DNA of 64,000 nucleotides from Advenella mandrilli (GTDB taxonomy: Bacteria; Pseudomonadota; Gammaproteobacteria; Burkholderiales; Burkholderiaceae_B): positions 1 to 64,000 of the forward strand of contig NZ_JAENGP010000002.1 of assembly GCF_016595155.1 (NCBI RefSeq). Direction: 5' to 3'. Made by a program: the position numbers and the translations under genes. Under the pieces are notes generated by a model. That model was not told where the DNA came from. It worked only from the letters and a program-made list of their open reading frames with translations, and searched no databases. Shown piece after piece: positions 50,696 through 60,003 of this stretch (positions are counted from its first letter, which is position 1; each line of letters starts with the position of its first letter).

Positions 50696-52711
50696 ATGTT
50701 TAAAAAAATTCTTATCGCCAACCGTGGCGAAATTGCCTGCCGCGTTGCCGCTACCGCCCGCCGCATGGGCATACAGACCGTTGCCGTATACTCGGATGCC
50801 GATGCGGGTGCCGCCCACGTCGCCGCCTGCGATGAATCGGTTTATATTGGCGGCTCCGAACCCCGCGCCAGCTACCTGCGTGGCGATGCCATTTTGCAGG
50901 CCGCGCGGCAAACCGGGGCCCAGGCCATCCACCCCGGCTACGGCTTTCTGGCAGAAAATGAAGGTTTTGCCCAAGCCTGCGCCGAAGCCGGCATCGTTTT
51001 TATTGGCCCACCCGCCAGCTCCATTGCTGCCATGGGCAGCAAATCAGCCGCCAAAACCTTAATGGAAACCGCAGGCGTACCCCTGGTACCCGGCTATCAT
51101 GGTGACAACCAGGACGCAGAATTCCTGCACCAGCAAGCCGACCAGATTGGCTACCCGGTGCTTATCAAAGCCAGTGCCGGCGGTGGTGGCAAGGGGATGC
51201 GTATCGTCAAGTCATCACAAGAATTTCCCGATGCGCTTAGCTCATGCCAGCGTGAAGCCATTAGCAGCTTTGGCGATGACAAAGTGCTGGTTGAACGTTA
51301 CCTGACCAAGCCGCGTCATATTGAAATCCAGGTTTTTGCCGATGCTTTTGGCAATGCGGTGTACCTGTTCGAGCGCGATTGCTCGGTGCAGCGCCGTCAC
51401 CAGAAAGTGGTGGAAGAAGCCCCTGCCCCAGGCATGACCGAAGAACGCCGCCGTGAAATGGGCGAAGCCGCCGTGGCCGCTGCCAAAGCCGTGGGCTACG
51501 TGGGTGCCGGCACGGTGGAATTCATTGCCGAGCCCGATGGCCGCTTCTACTTCATGGAAATGAATACCCGCCTGCAGGTGGAACACCCCGTGACCGAAAT
51601 GATTACCGGCACCGACCTGGTGGAATGGCAACTGCGCGTGGCCACTGGCGAACCCCTGCCCGCCGAACAGGACGAGCTGTTTATTGAAGGCCATGCCATT
51701 GAAGCCCGTATTTATGCAGAAAACCCCGAAAAAGGCTTCCTGCCATCAATTGGTACCTTAAGCCACCTGAGCTTTCCCGAGCACGTCAAGTTTGAACTGG
51801 GCGATGTACGGGTAGATGGTGGCGTGCGCCAGGGCGATACCATTTCCCCCTTTTACGACCCCATGATTGCCAAGCTGATTGTATGGGCCGAGAGCCGCGA
51901 GCAGGCCATTGCCCGCCTGCAACAGGCGCTGGCACAAACGCAGGTGGTGGGGGTGAATACCAACGTGGCCTTTTTGGGCCGTTTAATGCAAAACAGCGCC
52001 TTTGCCAGCGCAGACCTAGATACCGGCTTAATTGAAAAGCACAGCGAACAGCTGCTGCCTGCTGCCAGACCATCCAGTATCTTTACCCTGGCCAGCCTGA
52101 CGGCAGCCATCATGGCACGACAAGGGCAAACCGGCAGTACCACCAACCGCTATGCCAACAAAGCCGACCCCTGGTCAACCACCGATGGCTGGCGTTTAAG
52201 CGGCCACTACACCCAGCACATCCGGGTCATTGACAACGACGACGCCCGCCTTGTTACCCTGGAAAAAACCGCCAGTGGCTGGCAATTAATGGATAACGAT
52301 ATTGGCTATGATTTTGAATGGCAGGTGCAAATCACCCCCGACCAAACCTGCCACTGCCGTTTAAGCCTGAACGGTTCCAACCACCTGGCCACCGTTATCA
52401 TGAACGGTGAACAGGCCCATATCTTTGAAGATGGCGCGGTTACCATCATCGGCAAACCCGATGAACTGCAGCATGCCGCCGACGACAGCGACGCCCACGG
52501 TGGCGGCCTGACCGCCCCTATGCCCGGCAAAATCATTTCATTGCTGGTGCAGGCAGGCGATACCGTGACCAAAGGCCAGGCCCTGCTGGTGATGGAAGCC
52601 ATGAAAATGGAACACACCATCACCGCCCCCGAGGACGGCAAGGTGGAGGAAGTGTTTTATGCCGTGGGTGACCAGGTAACGGAGGGGGTGGAATTGATTA
52701 CGGTGGGGTAA
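50696..52711 (+). CDS. liuD: Methylcrotonoyl-CoA carboxylase alpha subunit, biotin-containing
   Basis: Protein of 671 aa. Domains in order: biotin carboxylase (KILIANRGEIACRVAATARR at the start, ATP-grasp loop ASAGGGGKGMRIV, and EMNTRLQVEHPVTEM), a linker domain, and a C-terminal biotinyl domain with VMEAMKMEH, where the second Lys carries biotin, about 35 residues from the end. It carboxylates biotin with bicarbonate and ATP and works with LiuB. The cluster ends here; liuC (hydratase) and liuE (HMG-CoA lyase) are not in the window. A palindromic repeat follows at once. Confidence 0.94.
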   Translation: MFKKILIANRGEIACRVAATARRMGIQTVAVYSDADAGAAHVAACDESVYIGGSEPRASYLRGDAILQAARQTGAQAIHPGYGFLAENEGFAQACAEAGIVFIGPPASSIAAMGSKSAAKTLMETAGVPLVPGYHGDNQDAEFLHQQADQIGYPVLIKASAGGGGKGMRIVKSSQEFPDALSSCQREAISSFGDDKVLVERYLTKPRHIEIQVFADAFGNAVYLFERDCSVQRRHQKVVEEAPAPGMTEERRREMGEAAVAAAKAVGYVGAGTVEFIAEPDGRFYFMEMNTRLQVEHPVTEMITGTDLVEWQLRVATGEPLPAEQDELFIEGHAIEARIYAENPEKGFLPSIGTLSHLSFPEHVKFELGDVRVDGGVRQGDTISPFYDPMIAKLIVWAESREQAIARLQQALAQTQVVGVNTNVAFLGRLMQNSAFASADLDTGLIEKHSEQLLPAARPSSIFTLASLTAAIMARQGQTGSTTNRYANKADPWSTTDGWRLSGHYTQHIRVIDNDDARLVTLEKTASGWQLMDNDIGYDFEWQVQITPDQTCHCRLSLNGSNHLATVIMNGEQAHIFEDGAVTIIGKPDELQHAADDSDAHGGGLTAPMPGKIISLLVQAGDTVTKGQALLVMEAMKMEHTITAPEDGKVEEVFYAVGDQVTEGVELITVG

Positions 52712-52778
52712 ACCACCCCCCGTCAGGCTTCGCCTGCCACCCCTGCACAGGAGGGGTGGCGCGCAGCGCCAGGGTGGT
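52712..52778. repeat. GC-rich palindromic repeat after liuD
   Basis: ACCACCC at the left pairs with GGGTGGT at the right, and an inner CCACCCCT/AGGGGTGG hairpin is present. The stretch CCCGTCAGGCTTCGCCTG is shared in inverted form with 11875-11895. It begins at the liuD stop codon and may act as a transcript end. It is of the same repeat family as the units at 11.6-11.9 kb. Confidence 0.75.
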
Positions 52779-52809
52779 GTGTAGCGCTGGTGTGGTCTAC
52801 ATTAAGCCA

Positions 52810-54954
52810 TTAATAAACCAGCTGCGCGGCACTATCGCAATCAAGGGAAATCAGCTCTGTTCGGACTTTATTCACTTCAAGACCCAAACTATCTAATAAT
52901 TTAGTCAGTACACCGTCTTCACCTCCTAACATCGTCAAGAGAGGCTCCAAAATCCCTGTAATTAATGCAAGTAAGGCTGGAACCGGTCCGTCATTATCCT
53001 GCACTTCGGAGTTTTTCATACTGTTCAAGACTTCATCTATCTGGACAACACATGCGCTCTCATCTCCACCATAATACCCGATTCCTAAAAGTGTCCATTT
53101 AGTTGTGCAGGGATCCGTATCTATGCCAACAATATTGATAAACCCATTAACTAATCCACCAACTACCTTGACAACCCCCGTAAGTAATTTCCCCTTCAAA
53201 ATATCATCAACAAGCTCACCTACCAAACCATTCAAGCCCTGCTCCAGACCGTTCAATATGGTATATCTCATACTTTTGCGACACTGATAACCTGAGAAGC
53301 CATCATCCCCAGGACCGCAGTTTGATATTGTTCTTTGAGCATCCCAAAGATCTTGCCCAGAAGTACTATTTTCCCAACCAGTACCATTAGTACCCATGGT
53401 TACATTTAATAGGCCACTCACCAAGTCTGAAACAGTTAAATTTAGATCAATCTTATTCCCAATAAACTCAACGTCACCCTCGATATATTCCTCCGTTCCT
53501 TCCGTTGGTAATGCAGAAATAGCGGCACTAGAATTCAAAGTCAGTAAATTAATACCCAATGTTTTTAAAGCCGCAATATCTTTAGAGGCTGGTTTTGGTG
53601 CGGTACAACTGAACACATTTGAAAAGACATTGGCTTGCGTAATATCTCCAATACACAAACCCAAAAAATCAGCATCAGTTGTTATTTCAGCTATGGGTTT
53701 CCCACTTACCTCATCCTTTTTCTCACACATCGGGCCCAGTGTTGCTTTACCCGTTACCGCTTCAATGCCAATAGGAATATCCACTTTCAGTTCTAGCAAG
53801 CCACTTAAAAAGCCGTCCGTATCACTTTCACAGCTACTTGCATTCAAATCAGCACACAAACGCAGGAACGCCCTGACTGATGCACTATAAGCCGTTGTAC
53901 CAGGCCCGCCAATGCCAATAGAAGGAGGTTCAATAACTCCCACTTTCACATCTGCCCTTAACAACCCCAAATCAACATTCAATGGTAAATCTATAGCCTT
54001 ATTTTTGGTAGCCACACCTAACACCACATTCAGGATATCACCGACACCCACCATAGTATCTAAAGCAGCCTTTGCGGAAGGCGCCTTGATATGGGCGAAA
54101 AAACTACCCCTGCCATTTTCATCTACAGAACCAAGGGGTATGGTTAAAGAATCAAGTTGAACTCCTATGCTCTGTAACAACGTTGCATCAATAACTCCCT
54201 CGGAATCTGCTGCTTTTACTGCCGCAACCATAATTTCACCAAGCCCCACCTCGGTATCCAGTAATTTATTGAGATCACCCACTGTTACGACTGCGTCAAG
54301 TGCCTCTTTACCCAATATATTTTCCAGCAATCCGGAGGTCTGGATTTTGGCATCAGCCAATCCTTTAAAACTGCCAATATTCGTACCAAATAAATTCAAG
54401 CCAACAGCACTTAACGTATTATTCAATGCACCATTATCAATCTCAAGCAATGACGGTCCAACAGAAAACACCGCAACAGGCTGAAAGCTTTTCTTTGCAA
54501 TTGCCTTCGTGCGGATGGTTGCATCCGTGGAAAAAGGCATAAAACCTATGGCATCATAGGTTAAGTCAACCAGTATGGCGTTATATTCAACATTATCTTC
54601 TTCATCTTCAATTTTTGTAAAATGACCTTCTTTTTCCGCATATTTAACAGGGTCCCAAACCCCGCACGACACAGTCATGTTTGATAAGACACCGTACTGG
54701 AAATTTTCTTTGATGATGGCTTCTGCCGCCTTCTGTGCCGGATGCTCTACATTATTACAGGTTAATTCCCCTGTTTTCTCAATAAGCTGAACCGCACTTA
54801 GGGCAGCCATATCTGCGGCATTCTGAAGCTCCCGCTTCATAAAAAAGTAATAAGCCAGCTGGACACCACCCAGCAGTATCAACCCCACCACCAGGGAAAC
54901 CGCAACCGGTATGATGATTGAACCACGCTGGCGGTTAATAGAGGACGTTTGCAT
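52810..54954 (-). CDS. TadG-like pilus assembly protein, paralogue 2
   Basis: Protein of 714 aa. The N-terminus has the TadE/TadG-type layout: RQRGSIIIPVAVSLVVG then a membrane helix LILLGGVQLAYYFFMKRELQ and NAADMAALSAVQLI. The long rest is presumably periplasmic, rich in Gly, Asp and Leu, with several cysteines near the C-terminus (CTAPKP, ISNCGPGDDG, YQCRKS) and the closing motif CDSAAQLVY. A paralogue of equal build lies just upstream in the operon; both end in AQLVY. The long regions VGVIEPPSIGIGGPGTTAYSA and the corresponding one in the paralogue are clearly homologous. It is the last gene of the tad operon. Confidence 0.78.
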   Translation of the reverse strand: MQTSSINRQRGSIIIPVAVSLVVGLILLGGVQLAYYFFMKRELQNAADMAALSAVQLIEKTGELTCNNVEHPAQKAAEAIIKENFQYGVLSNMTVSCGVWDPVKYAEKEGHFTKIEDEEDNVEYNAILVDLTYDAIGFMPFSTDATIRTKAIAKKSFQPVAVFSVGPSLLEIDNGALNNTLSAVGLNLFGTNIGSFKGLADAKIQTSGLLENILGKEALDAVVTVGDLNKLLDTEVGLGEIMVAAVKAADSEGVIDATLLQSIGVQLDSLTIPLGSVDENGRGSFFAHIKAPSAKAALDTMVGVGDILNVVLGVATKNKAIDLPLNVDLGLLRADVKVGVIEPPSIGIGGPGTTAYSASVRAFLRLCADLNASSCESDTDGFLSGLLELKVDIPIGIEAVTGKATLGPMCEKKDEVSGKPIAEITTDADFLGLCIGDITQANVFSNVFSCTAPKPASKDIAALKTLGINLLTLNSSAAISALPTEGTEEYIEGDVEFIGNKIDLNLTVSDLVSGLLNVTMGTNGTGWENSTSGQDLWDAQRTISNCGPGDDGFSGYQCRKSMRYTILNGLEQGLNGLVGELVDDILKGKLLTGVVKVVGGLVNGFINIVGIDTDPCTTKWTLLGIGYYGGDESACVVQIDEVLNSMKNSEVQDNDGPVPALLALITGILEPLLTMLGGEDGVLTKLLDSLGLEVNKVRTELISLDCDSAAQLVY

Positions 54955-55150
54955 GGGGAAACCTTTTAAAACATAACTCTTTTTTTACCTGCTTTTTCAG
55001 GAAACCTGGCCTGTACTTGGCCTATTGAATACGGTTCGTGAAATAAGGAAAAATGTATCATACTGTTAAGTATGCCACATCACGTATCTCTTCCTCTATA
55101 GTAGTTGGCCCTAATTTCATTAATTTCCAAAAGAAAAAACAATAAAAATG

Positions 55151-55176
55151 CCTGTAAATTTTTACAGGTATTTTTA
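55151..55176. terminator. Intrinsic terminator between the two tadG-like genes
   Basis: CCTGTAAA (55151-55158) pairs with TTTACAGG (55161-55168) over a tiny loop; TATTTTTATT follows on the plus strand, and ATTTTTATT on the minus strand after the stem. It ends or attenuates the upstream tadG copy before the second one. The 253-bp gap also has room for a promoter of the second gene. Confidence 0.7.
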
Positions 55177-55207
55177 TTGTTTGAAAATAACCGGATTCTT
55201 GTAAGAC

Positions 55208-57448
55208 TCAATAAACCAGTTGGGCCGGATCACATTCAATGGCAAGGGCCGAGACTTCTGTACGACCCAGTTCGAGTCCTAACAGGCCATCAAGCAAGTT
55301 AGTTAAAATAATACCCAAACCGTTCAGGATTGGTTTCAAAACAAGTAAAACGGGCTTCAAAACAATACACAACAGCCCATTACATGTCACTTCATTTGAA
55401 TTTCTGTCCAGTATTGACTGAATCTCCTTGTTATTTGGGTCAATAGTATTGACATACGATGAATGATTCCCCATCAATTTAACCAAATTATTTTCAACAC
55501 AAGTATTCCAACCCGCACCCACTATACCGCCAACCACATTATTCAGTAAGCCGGCACAATTACTGTAACCTGCCCCCCAAGACGAAATGGATAATCCCAA
55601 AACACCTAACAGCCCTCCTGGATCACTGGTATAGGCCTTAAAAGCCTCACTGAAGCGACCTTTTTTCCACATGGATTGGGGGCAAGTATCCAGTACACAA
55701 GTTCTGGGAATTGCATTATCAAACTCAAAATCACTAGTTAACAGCTTCGGCAAATAATCATCATTCCCTGGCTTACCTTTCCCGTTAAGCACCAGATCAG
55801 TAACACCATCGACATTATAAAGTCCATTTTTTTTCGATGCCTCCAGGTAAGACTTTGCCAGTTGGGGCAGCAAATCAGGACCCGAATACGAACCACTCCA
55901 ATTTCCGGGAAGTCCTACCGGCTCCCTCAGGAGACCACTCAATAAATTAAGCAAACCAGTCACCAAGTCATCGACGGTATCTCCCAACGGCAACTTATTC
56001 GGATCCGTAACACCGGTTTGACCAACTGCCAGATTCTTCACCAAACCATTATCCTGCAATGCAGGAACATGTAACTTGCCAGACAAAACAGGTATACCTA
56101 ACAATTTAATCAAATTTTGTTCCTGCAACCCTACCTCACAACCACGCTTATCAGACATAATACTTTCTGCATCCATCTTGCCGACACACACATTCAGCAC
56201 TCTGGAAACCACAGAAATATCCATAACCGGTGGAGTCCTGCTGCATTGCAGGCTATCGAGCGTGCCCGTGCCTGAAACAATATCCAGGGAAACAGGCAGA
56301 TGCACCTTGGTCTGCAAGATGCCCAATAAGGCTCCCAATAGGGGAATATTGTCTGTATTCACATCTACCCATAAACGTATCTGCGCACTATGTCCTGTTG
56401 TTCCTACGGGTCCAATCGCAATGACCGGTGGCTCCACAATCGTTAATTTTGCTTTCGCCAGCCCCAGTAAACTCAAGTCTGGTATATCAAGCGCATGTCC
56501 GTTCGCACCCAGGGCTATCGCTGTTTTCAGGATATCGCCCAAGCCCAGCTTTACATCAAGGGCGGCACCCAACGGATCATCTTTTCCTATACCCAGAAAT
56601 GCAAACAAACCTGGCTGCCCCGCTGCTCCCCCTATGGGAATGACAGCGTCACCCAATTTGATTGCTCCCACGGTAAGGTCCAACAGTTTTGTTCTAAGAA
56701 CATTAAGCTGGGCGCCCAACGTTGAGTCTGTTACTGCATTAATCGAAGCATCAACCAGGTTCAACAGGGTAATATTATTAATATCGGCAAGCCCATCTGG
56801 CGTCAAAACACCCAAACCACCAATACCCAAATCCACACCCAATAAATCCAGCAAACCAGCTGGAGTAATTTTAGTATTTGCCAAGCCGTCAGAATCCAGC
56901 AAGGTCAGATTATTAACATCCAGCCCCACAATTCCCAGCAAACTACCCAACAACGCACTATTGTCAAACCGCAGCAATTGCGATCCAACCTGAAATGCCG
57001 CTACCGGTATATTGCTTTTGGCAATTGCTTCTACCGCAATGGTGGATTTTGAAGAAAATGGCATAAATGGCAATGCGTTGTAATTAACACTTACACGAAG
57101 GGCATTATAAAAACCTTCCGCATTTGCCGTATTCACAAAGTGTCTTGGTGCAGGCAAGTCAGTACGCCATGTGCCACACTCCATTTCAAGCATGTCATCA
57201 TCCAGGGTGTCATGCTTGAAATTCTGCGTAATACTGGCTTTGGTAGTGTCTTTCGCTTGCTGGCAACTTTCGCTTAGCATTTGCACGCCGCTTAGCACCG
57301 CCATATCAGCTGTATTCTGCAGCTCCCGCTTCATATAAAAGTAATAGCCCAGCTGAACACCACCCAACAGTATCAACCCCACCAGTATAGAAACGGCAAC
57401 GGGCAGGATAATGGAACCCCGCTGACGGTTAATGGCGGATTTTTTCAT
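55208..57448 (-). CDS. TadG-like pilus assembly protein, paralogue 1
   Basis: Protein of 746 aa. N-terminal basic segment INRQRGSIILPVAVSILVG and membrane helix LILLGGVQLGYYFYMKREL are followed by NTADMAVLSGVQML, as in TadE/TadG proteins. The rest is a long extracytoplasmic region with about ten cysteines (for example QCSRTPP, RTCVLDTCPQS, CAGLLNN, CNGLLCIV). It is paralogous to the next gene along the whole length. TadG-type proteins are thought to anchor or align the Flp pilus in the envelope. The start is the ATG at 57448; the open frame seven codons further up is less likely. Confidence 0.78.
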   Translation of the reverse strand: MKKSAINRQRGSIILPVAVSILVGLILLGGVQLGYYFYMKRELQNTADMAVLSGVQMLSESCQQAKDTTKASITQNFKHDTLDDDMLEMECGTWRTDLPAPRHFVNTANAEGFYNALRVSVNYNALPFMPFSSKSTIAVEAIAKSNIPVAAFQVGSQLLRFDNSALLGSLLGIVGLDVNNLTLLDSDGLANTKITPAGLLDLLGVDLGIGGLGVLTPDGLADINNITLLNLVDASINAVTDSTLGAQLNVLRTKLLDLTVGAIKLGDAVIPIGGAAGQPGLFAFLGIGKDDPLGAALDVKLGLGDILKTAIALGANGHALDIPDLSLLGLAKAKLTIVEPPVIAIGPVGTTGHSAQIRLWVDVNTDNIPLLGALLGILQTKVHLPVSLDIVSGTGTLDSLQCSRTPPVMDISVVSRVLNVCVGKMDAESIMSDKRGCEVGLQEQNLIKLLGIPVLSGKLHVPALQDNGLVKNLAVGQTGVTDPNKLPLGDTVDDLVTGLLNLLSGLLREPVGLPGNWSGSYSGPDLLPQLAKSYLEASKKNGLYNVDGVTDLVLNGKGKPGNDDYLPKLLTSDFEFDNAIPRTCVLDTCPQSMWKKGRFSEAFKAYTSDPGGLLGVLGLSISSWGAGYSNCAGLLNNVVGGIVGAGWNTCVENNLVKLMGNHSSYVNTIDPNNKEIQSILDRNSNEVTCNGLLCIVLKPVLLVLKPILNGLGIILTNLLDGLLGLELGRTEVSALAIECDPAQLVY

Positions 57449-57544
57449 GACGAACCTTCTACAAAACACTATCTCAACTTCAAATATTTTCAGCTAGAGT
57501 AACAATTTTAAACACATACGCTAACTCAAACCAACCAACCCGGC

Positions 57545-57925
57545 TTAATCGCCCGGATCTTCAATTTTTTCTTCAAACCATTCTGGAATGGCATGATTAA
57601 AACTATTCAGGTAACGATCCCAGGCGATGGTGGCGGTGGCGCCCAGCATGGTGTGTGGCGTACCCGCACGGTTGGGGTCGGCCTGCATGGCCAACAGTGA
57701 ACGAGTGGTTTTACCTAAAGCCTCAGGCGGTACATATACATATAGTGATGTATCTTCGGCATAAGATTTGGACTCAGGAAACGCATGGGTTTTCTTGCTG
57801 GGCTGATATGGGTTTACGCCCGTACCGGGCACGTCCAGTGGTGCCGTTACCGCACCCTGAGCCATGGCCAGTCCCGGCATGCATAAAGCGGTAAATAGCA
57901 CCGCACGAAAATTCAGTAAATTCAT
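57545..57925 (-). CDS. DUF3613 domain-containing secreted protein
   Basis: Protein of 126 aa. Signal peptide (FRAVLFTALCMPGLAMA) followed by a proline-rich stretch and the DUF3613 core: ALGKTTRSLLAMQADPNRAG, PHTMLGATATIAWDRYLNSF and HAIPEWFEE. DUF3613 proteins are usually encoded inside tad pilus operons, as here between tadD and tadG. The function is unknown; a periplasmic assembly role is an inference. Confidence 0.83.
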   Translation of the reverse strand: MNLLNFRAVLFTALCMPGLAMAQGAVTAPLDVPGTGVNPYQPSKKTHAFPESKSYAEDTSLYVYVPPEALGKTTRSLLAMQADPNRAGTPHTMLGATATIAWDRYLNSFNHAIPEWFEEKIEDPGD

Positions 57926-57952
57926 GGATATAAACCTTTAAAAATAGCTTGA

Positions 57953-59998
57953 TTACTTCCGTTTAAGAATGAAATCACCACCAACAATAGAGACTTCATC
58001 CAGAATGGAGCGGTCAATAGCGCTGGTGCTACCTTTTGACCGGGTGGTGGGAATAGCTTGCGTTTGTGCCACCGGTTTTTTGCTTGCCGCTGCCGCTGCC
58101 AGACGTCTCTCTTCAGCCTGGCGTTTTGCTTCAGCTTGCTGCTCGGCTAATTCAGTCTGACGTTGCTGTTCGGCTTGTTGCTGCGCCAATTCAGCCTGAT
58201 GCTTTGCTTCGGCCTGCTGTTGCGCCAGCTCAAGCTGACGCTGTGCCTCTGCCTGTTGCTGCACCAATGCTGCTTGATGTTTTGCTTCTGCTTGCTGCTG
58301 AGCTAACTCAAGCTGACGATTTTGCTCGGCCTGCTGTTGCGCCAACTCAAGCTGACGCTTTTCTTCAGCTTGCTGCTGAGCCAACTCTGCCTGACGTTGC
58401 TGCTCAGCCTGCTGTTGAACCAAATCAGCCTGGCGCTTTTCTTCAGCTTGCTGTCGTGCCACTGCGGCCAAGCGTTTTTCTTCGGCCTGCTGTTGGGTCA
58501 CTGGTGGCCAGACAAAGTCGGGCTGCATCATGGCTATCGGGTCATTGGTGGGCGGTGCCAGTTGCAATGGTGCCTCGTTACCTCTGACCAGTTGCTGCGG
58601 TTGTGATTGTGCTTCCTGCTGGGCTTGAGCCAGCTGACGTTTTTCGTCGGCTTGCTGTTGTGCCATTTCAGCCAGGCGTTTTTCTTCGGCCTGTTGTTGC
58701 GCTACTTCTGTCAGGCGTTTATTTTCCGCCTGTTGCTGTGCCAATTCAATCTGACGCTGCTCTTCAGCCTGCCGTTGTGCCAATTCTGCCTGCTTCTGTG
58801 CCACTTCGGCCAAACGTTTTTCTTCAGCCTGCTGCTGCGCCACAGGTGGCCAGACAAAATCAGGTTGCATCATGGCTATTGGGTCATTGGTGGGCGGTGC
58901 CATTTGCAATGGCTGTTCATTACCCCTGACCAATTGTTGCTGCTGTGGTTGCTGCTGTGCCGCTGCACGGGCCGGTTCAGCTGCACGGGGCGCTGGTTGT
59001 TCTACATTAACCAGTTGTGGCGCTGGTTCTGGCTGTATCCGGGCTTGCGGCTGTGCGTCGGGCCGGGGCTGGATATCCCCCGGAAGCGGTGCACTGGCGG
59101 GCAACTGCAATTCAAATTCAGATGGTTGACTGTTTTGGGCCTGGCGATAACTTGAAGCGCTTACTGTTTCATCCTGTTTTTTTTTAACGTCAGCAGACGA
59201 TGCCATCAAATTGTCTACCCCCCTGACCTGGTTACCATCGTCACGAGATGACACACTGCCGGCCGCCTGCATGGGGGCTGGTGGCGTGCGACGTACCTGA
59301 TCGGCGATGGCGTAAATTTCCTGCCGGGCCTGCTGGCTAAGGTTGGCGCTTCGCATCACCTGCTCGGCAGCGGGCGTGGCGCCACGAACCAGCAGGTAAA
59401 GGGCCATATTACTTAATACTTTGGAGTTTTGTGGCATTAACTCGGCGGCCTTACCGATGGGAATGCGGGCACCTTCAATATCACCCAGACGCATTCTGGC
59501 ATAGGCAAGATCACTAAGAATAACGGCATCCGACGGAGCTGCGGCAGAAGCATTGGCCAGGTTTTTGGCTGCTTCGGCAAAATCACCCTGCTGGCCGGAC
59601 ATTAAGCCAAGCCCGTGCCAGGCCTGGGCCTTTTGGCGGGTTTTGGTTAGGCTGCGGTAAATTTTCTCGCTTTGCGCATGCTGGTCGGTTTTTCTAAGGG
59701 CTTCGGCCCGCAAAATTTCTACATCGGGGGATTTACCGTATTTAACATCATGCTCATCAATAAACGCCAAAGAAGCGAAATAACGTCCCTGGTCTTGCGC
59801 TTCTTTAATGGTCATGATGAGCAATTGTTCTTTTTCAGGCGCTTTCTTGCGCGCGTCATCCATTTCCTGACGCTGAATCATGGCCTGTTCCTGCTGCTGG
59901 TCTTCCATCAGCCGCCAGGCCGAATCCGAAGAACCGTTCACACACCCTGCCAATACACCCACACATGCAATAACTGTTGCTTTCTTTACCAATTTCAT
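57953..59998 (-). CDS. tadD: TadD-like TPR lipoprotein with long Gln-rich coiled coil
   Basis: Protein of 681 aa. Lipobox signal (ACVGVLAGC) is followed by TPR-like helices in residues 60-240 (LRKTDQHAQSEKIYRSLTK, AWHGLGLMSGQQGDFAEAAKNLANA, DLAYARMRLGDIEGA), which is the normal TadD part. The remaining 400 residues are unusual: a Pro/Gln linker and a heptad-like repeat of QQQAEEKRL-type units predicted as a charged coiled coil. A segment QLVRGNE-PLQ-APPTNDP through MMQPDFVWPP occurs twice, marking an internal duplication. TadD is an outer-membrane pilotin-like factor of the Flp pilus secretin. The ATG at 59998 follows a GGGAGG site. Confidence 0.82.
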   Translation of the reverse strand: MKLVKKATVIACVGVLAGCVNGSSDSAWRLMEDQQQEQAMIQRQEMDDARKKAPEKEQLLIMTIKEAQDQGRYFASLAFIDEHDVKYGKSPDVEILRAEALRKTDQHAQSEKIYRSLTKTRQKAQAWHGLGLMSGQQGDFAEAAKNLANASAAAPSDAVILSDLAYARMRLGDIEGARIPIGKAAELMPQNSKVLSNMALYLLVRGATPAAEQVMRSANLSQQARQEIYAIADQVRRTPPAPMQAAGSVSSRDDGNQVRGVDNLMASSADVKKKQDETVSASSYRQAQNSQPSEFELQLPASAPLPGDIQPRPDAQPQARIQPEPAPQLVNVEQPAPRAAEPARAAAQQQPQQQQLVRGNEQPLQMAPPTNDPIAMMQPDFVWPPVAQQQAEEKRLAEVAQKQAELAQRQAEEQRQIELAQQQAENKRLTEVAQQQAEEKRLAEMAQQQADEKRQLAQAQQEAQSQPQQLVRGNEAPLQLAPPTNDPIAMMQPDFVWPPVTQQQAEEKRLAAVARQQAEEKRQADLVQQQAEQQRQAELAQQQAEEKRQLELAQQQAEQNRQLELAQQQAEAKHQAALVQQQAEAQRQLELAQQQAEAKHQAELAQQQAEQQRQTELAEQQAEAKRQAEERRLAAAAASKKPVAQTQAIPTTRSKGSTSAIDRSILDEVSIVGGDFILKRK

Positions 59999-60003
59999 AA
60001 TTT

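Noticed and set aside
53396-57000. Several plus-strand ORFs of 80-300 codons inside the tadG-like genes
   Set aside because: They are antisense to clearly coding minus-strand genes and show no domain, signal peptide or ribosome site.
58100-58860. Regular DNA repeats that could suggest a CRISPR array
   Set aside because: The periodicity comes from a protein-coding heptad-like repeat; there are no unique spacers or constant repeats, and no cas genes.
58066-59155. Long plus-strand ORFs with Leu/Pro/Cys-rich repeats opposite tadD
   Set aside because: They are antisense shadows of the QQQAE-type repeat and have no ribosome site or family resemblance.
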